In this document: positions 62,062-64,000 of the stretch, piece by piece
Position numbering within the stretch: the stretch's first letter is position 1
Layout: each line of letters opens with the position of its first letter
Origin: Chrysomallon squamiferum
Taxonomy: Eukaryota; Mollusca; Gastropoda; Neomphalida; Peltospiridae
DNA length: 64,000 bases
Reading direction: 5' to 3'
Assembly (NCBI GenBank): GCA_012295275.1
Contig: CM022679.1
Location: forward strand, 24,479,502-24,543,501
Translations under genes and position numbers: made by a program
The notes under the pieces: model-generated
Seen by the model: only the letters and a program-made list of their open reading frames with translations
Databases searched by the model: none
Told to the model about the DNA's origin: nothing

Positions 62062-62069
62062 TGACGTCA
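62062..62069. promoter_or_regulatory. Perfect CRE palindrome TGACGTCA
   Basis: The site lies about 245 bases past the stop codon of the right-edge minus-strand gene, at the boundary of the CpG-normal zone. Confidence 0.35.
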
Positions 62070-62231
62070 TGACTATAGAAAAATGGCGAAGCCGTAACAT
62101 TTTAAAAACTGAACTCCTTGGTTATTAAATTTCGTTCCGTTAATAAAATTGAATGAGGGGGAGTAATAATAATAATAATAATAAAGGAAAAGAAAAAAGA
62201 AAGAAGCATATATAAGCATTAACAGAATACA

Positions 62232-62253
62232 TTTTTTTTTTTTTTTTTTTTTT
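62232..62253. repeat. Poly-T tract
   Basis: A T22 run lies downstream of the stop codon of the right-edge minus-strand gene. Confidence 0.9.
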
Positions 62254-62313
62254 CGTTTTATGTTACATTTTAAACTTTCTTTCATGGCTCTAATATTCCG
62301 ACAGCCATACGAA

Positions 62314-64000
62314 CTAGTTTGTTTTGTTAAATAAATAAACCAGGCGATATGTTCCATCATCAAGATATGCACGCTTTGAGTTTTCAATCATATCAGTAGA
62401 TTCCTCCTTGCTCCTTGGAAATGAATGGTTACTTTTTCGAGCTGAAATTAAAATAAAAAAAACAAAAACAAAGCCAAATATTAATATATATATATATATA
62501 TGTCAATTCTATGTAGGTGAGGGATTCTGGATTGTTTTTTATCTGTGTTCTTTATTTCCCCCATGTGAATTTTTTTTTTTTTTTTGATTTTTTTAAAATA
62601 ATGATAATATATGACAGTGTGTGTTATTATAATAACATTACAACATTTATTATTCAGTTTTATAACAAAATTTCTATTCTGTAAATAATTATATTTCGTT
62701 ATAAGACAATTCACCTCAAATTATTTTAAACATTTTATTAATATTTACTGCTTTGGTCAACTATAACAGAATACATGTACAGCCTCTGTTGAGACTGATG
62801 TAGACTGTGACGTGGTTATAATGGGAAAAAATCTGAATTATTTATTATGAATTATTAATTTCAGGACTCTGAATTCATATTTGTAATTTAGTTCAAATAC
62901 TGTTGCCTGTTTTAATAATCCAAAAATAAATATATAATTTATTAAAAATAAATTCCTCCAACAAAAATAGCACTTGTACACCAAACAACAACTACAACAA
63001 TAATAACAATAATAATTATAATAATAATAATAATAATAATAACAACAACTAATCAACCTCTGTTCTCTGAAAACCCTTAGTTAAACACATTTTAAAAATG
63101 AAAGGAAAAACAAAAATATTACAGACATTTGTCAGTGGTAAAGTGAACTGTGAAACCTTCAAACTAAGAAAAATATTTTTATAACTAGACAAAAATAAAT
63201 TTAGTAAACATTAAAAAACACAGCTAAATATATTTTAAAAACCTTTGGTTGAATAATAAAATAAACAGACATAATTCAATAAACATACTGACTTATTTGT
63301 GTTATCAGTAAAATAGAAATAAACATCCTTAATTCAACATATCACAATGTGCACCCTAAAAAGCTTTAAACATTGAATTTTTTTTTTAAATATAGATAAC
63401 GATAATAAAATACAGTTGTCTTTTGATAATAATGATACAAAAAACAACTTTATAAATATTATAAATTCTGAACTATAATGACGTACACTCTGAACACTTT
63501 TAAAAGTTATTTTAAAAACAAAACCCCCAAAACAACAACATAAAAAGAAAGAAAACCACAAAGCAAAACAAATATATAGCAAAAATGAAATATTAACTTC
63601 ACAAAAAAAAAAATAATAATATAATATACAATAAAATGAACAGAAGATATAGTGTGTTTACATCAAATATTTTTAACTAAAATCATTTAAAAATTATTCA
63701 CTATAGAAACTAGTTATATAAATATTATAAAATGCAGTCTTTTGTTGTTCTAAAATAAAATTGCTATTTAGGTCAAAACTTGTATTCTTTTTTATCTCTA
63801 AAACATGTAGGTGCACAATATGAATACAGTTTTATTTGAATAATTCTAGCTAATGTAATGTAATTTTAATATACTACCATGTATTTGAAAATATTTTCTG
63901 TTACCTTCATTGACAAAGAAATTGCCAAAGTACTGTGACATTTCAATAGCATCAAAGCTGTGGTCTATGTTTTCTTTAGGATTCCATCTGAAACTGTTTG
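62314..64000 (-). CDS. Unrecognised gene, last two coding exons (partial at right edge)
   Basis: On the minus strand, an exon entering from the window edge (64000-63905) reads FRWNPKENIDHSFDAIEM then SQYFGNFFVNE, and ends in a GTAAC donor in phase 1. The next exon (62441-62314) begins after a TTTCAG acceptor, keeps the frame, and reads RKSNHSFPRSKEESTDMI, then YLDDGTYRLVYLFNKTN and a TAG stop. The 1,463-base intron holds an AAT run at 63000-63047. I do not recognise the family. The C-terminal segment has no transmembrane helix and looks like a folded domain end. Homology outside the window would be needed to name it. Candidate minus-strand polyadenylation signal: 62000-62005. Confidence 0.6.

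Noticed and set aside
1-64000. tRNA, rRNA, CRISPR array, bacterial operon or integrated virus
   Set aside because: I found no cloverleaf with A and B boxes, no repeat-spacer array, no polycistronic coding and no retroviral or DNA-virus coding. A tRNA scan would be needed to exclude tRNA genes fully.

Overview
The window is eukaryotic, AT-rich animal DNA with short spliced exons, GT-AG introns of roughly 0.3 to 3 kb, AATAAA polyadenylation signals and very many microsatellites and homopolymers. The three recognisable genes are animal genes (TEX14, SNX8 and IQCE homologues). The CpG pattern, depleted over genes and normal outside them, fits an invertebrate with mosaic gene-body methylation. I suspect a lophotrochozoan such as a mollusc, but the sequence alone does not settle the clade.

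Layout. Positions 1-6.8 kb are intergenic: simple repeats and CpG-normal unique sequence, with a probable TEX14 transcription start near 6.6-6.85 kb. Positions 9.0-25.2 kb (+) hold a TEX14-like gene of at least 22 coding exons (N-terminal ankyrin repeats, pseudokinase domain, long acidic/serine-rich tail). One of its introns carries a dead 431-bp pogo/Tigger-like transposon. Positions 25.8-29.5 kb form a gene-free convergent interval. Positions 29.65-42.04 kb (-) hold a complete 14-exon sorting nexin 8 gene, 531 codons, with no frame problem. Positions 42.04-42.64 kb are a compact CpG-normal spacer that must serve as a divergent promoter. Positions 42.64-57.82 kb (+) hold an IQ motif-containing protein E gene of 24 coding exons whose conceptual frame is one base short in the exon at 55.8 kb. 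Positions 58.6-62.3 kb are intergenic, and from 62.3 kb to the right edge lie the last two exons of an unrecognised minus-strand gene.

Function. SNX8 is an endosomal PX-BAR sorting protein. IQCE is a ciliary scaffold that, with EFCAB7, anchors the EVC-EVC2 complex in Hedgehog signalling. TEX14 in mammals stabilises germ-cell intercellular bridges. The three do not form a pathway; the notable neighbourhood is SNX8 beside IQCE, which are also near each other on human chromosome 7p22.

I found no evidence of a wholly new biological system. The most useful observations are the SNX8/IQCE head-to-head linkage, the frame break between two IQ motifs, a tandem array that carries copies of an SNX8 exon-intron junction, the domesticated-looking but dead Tigger element, and the CpG map that predicts transcription-unit edges.
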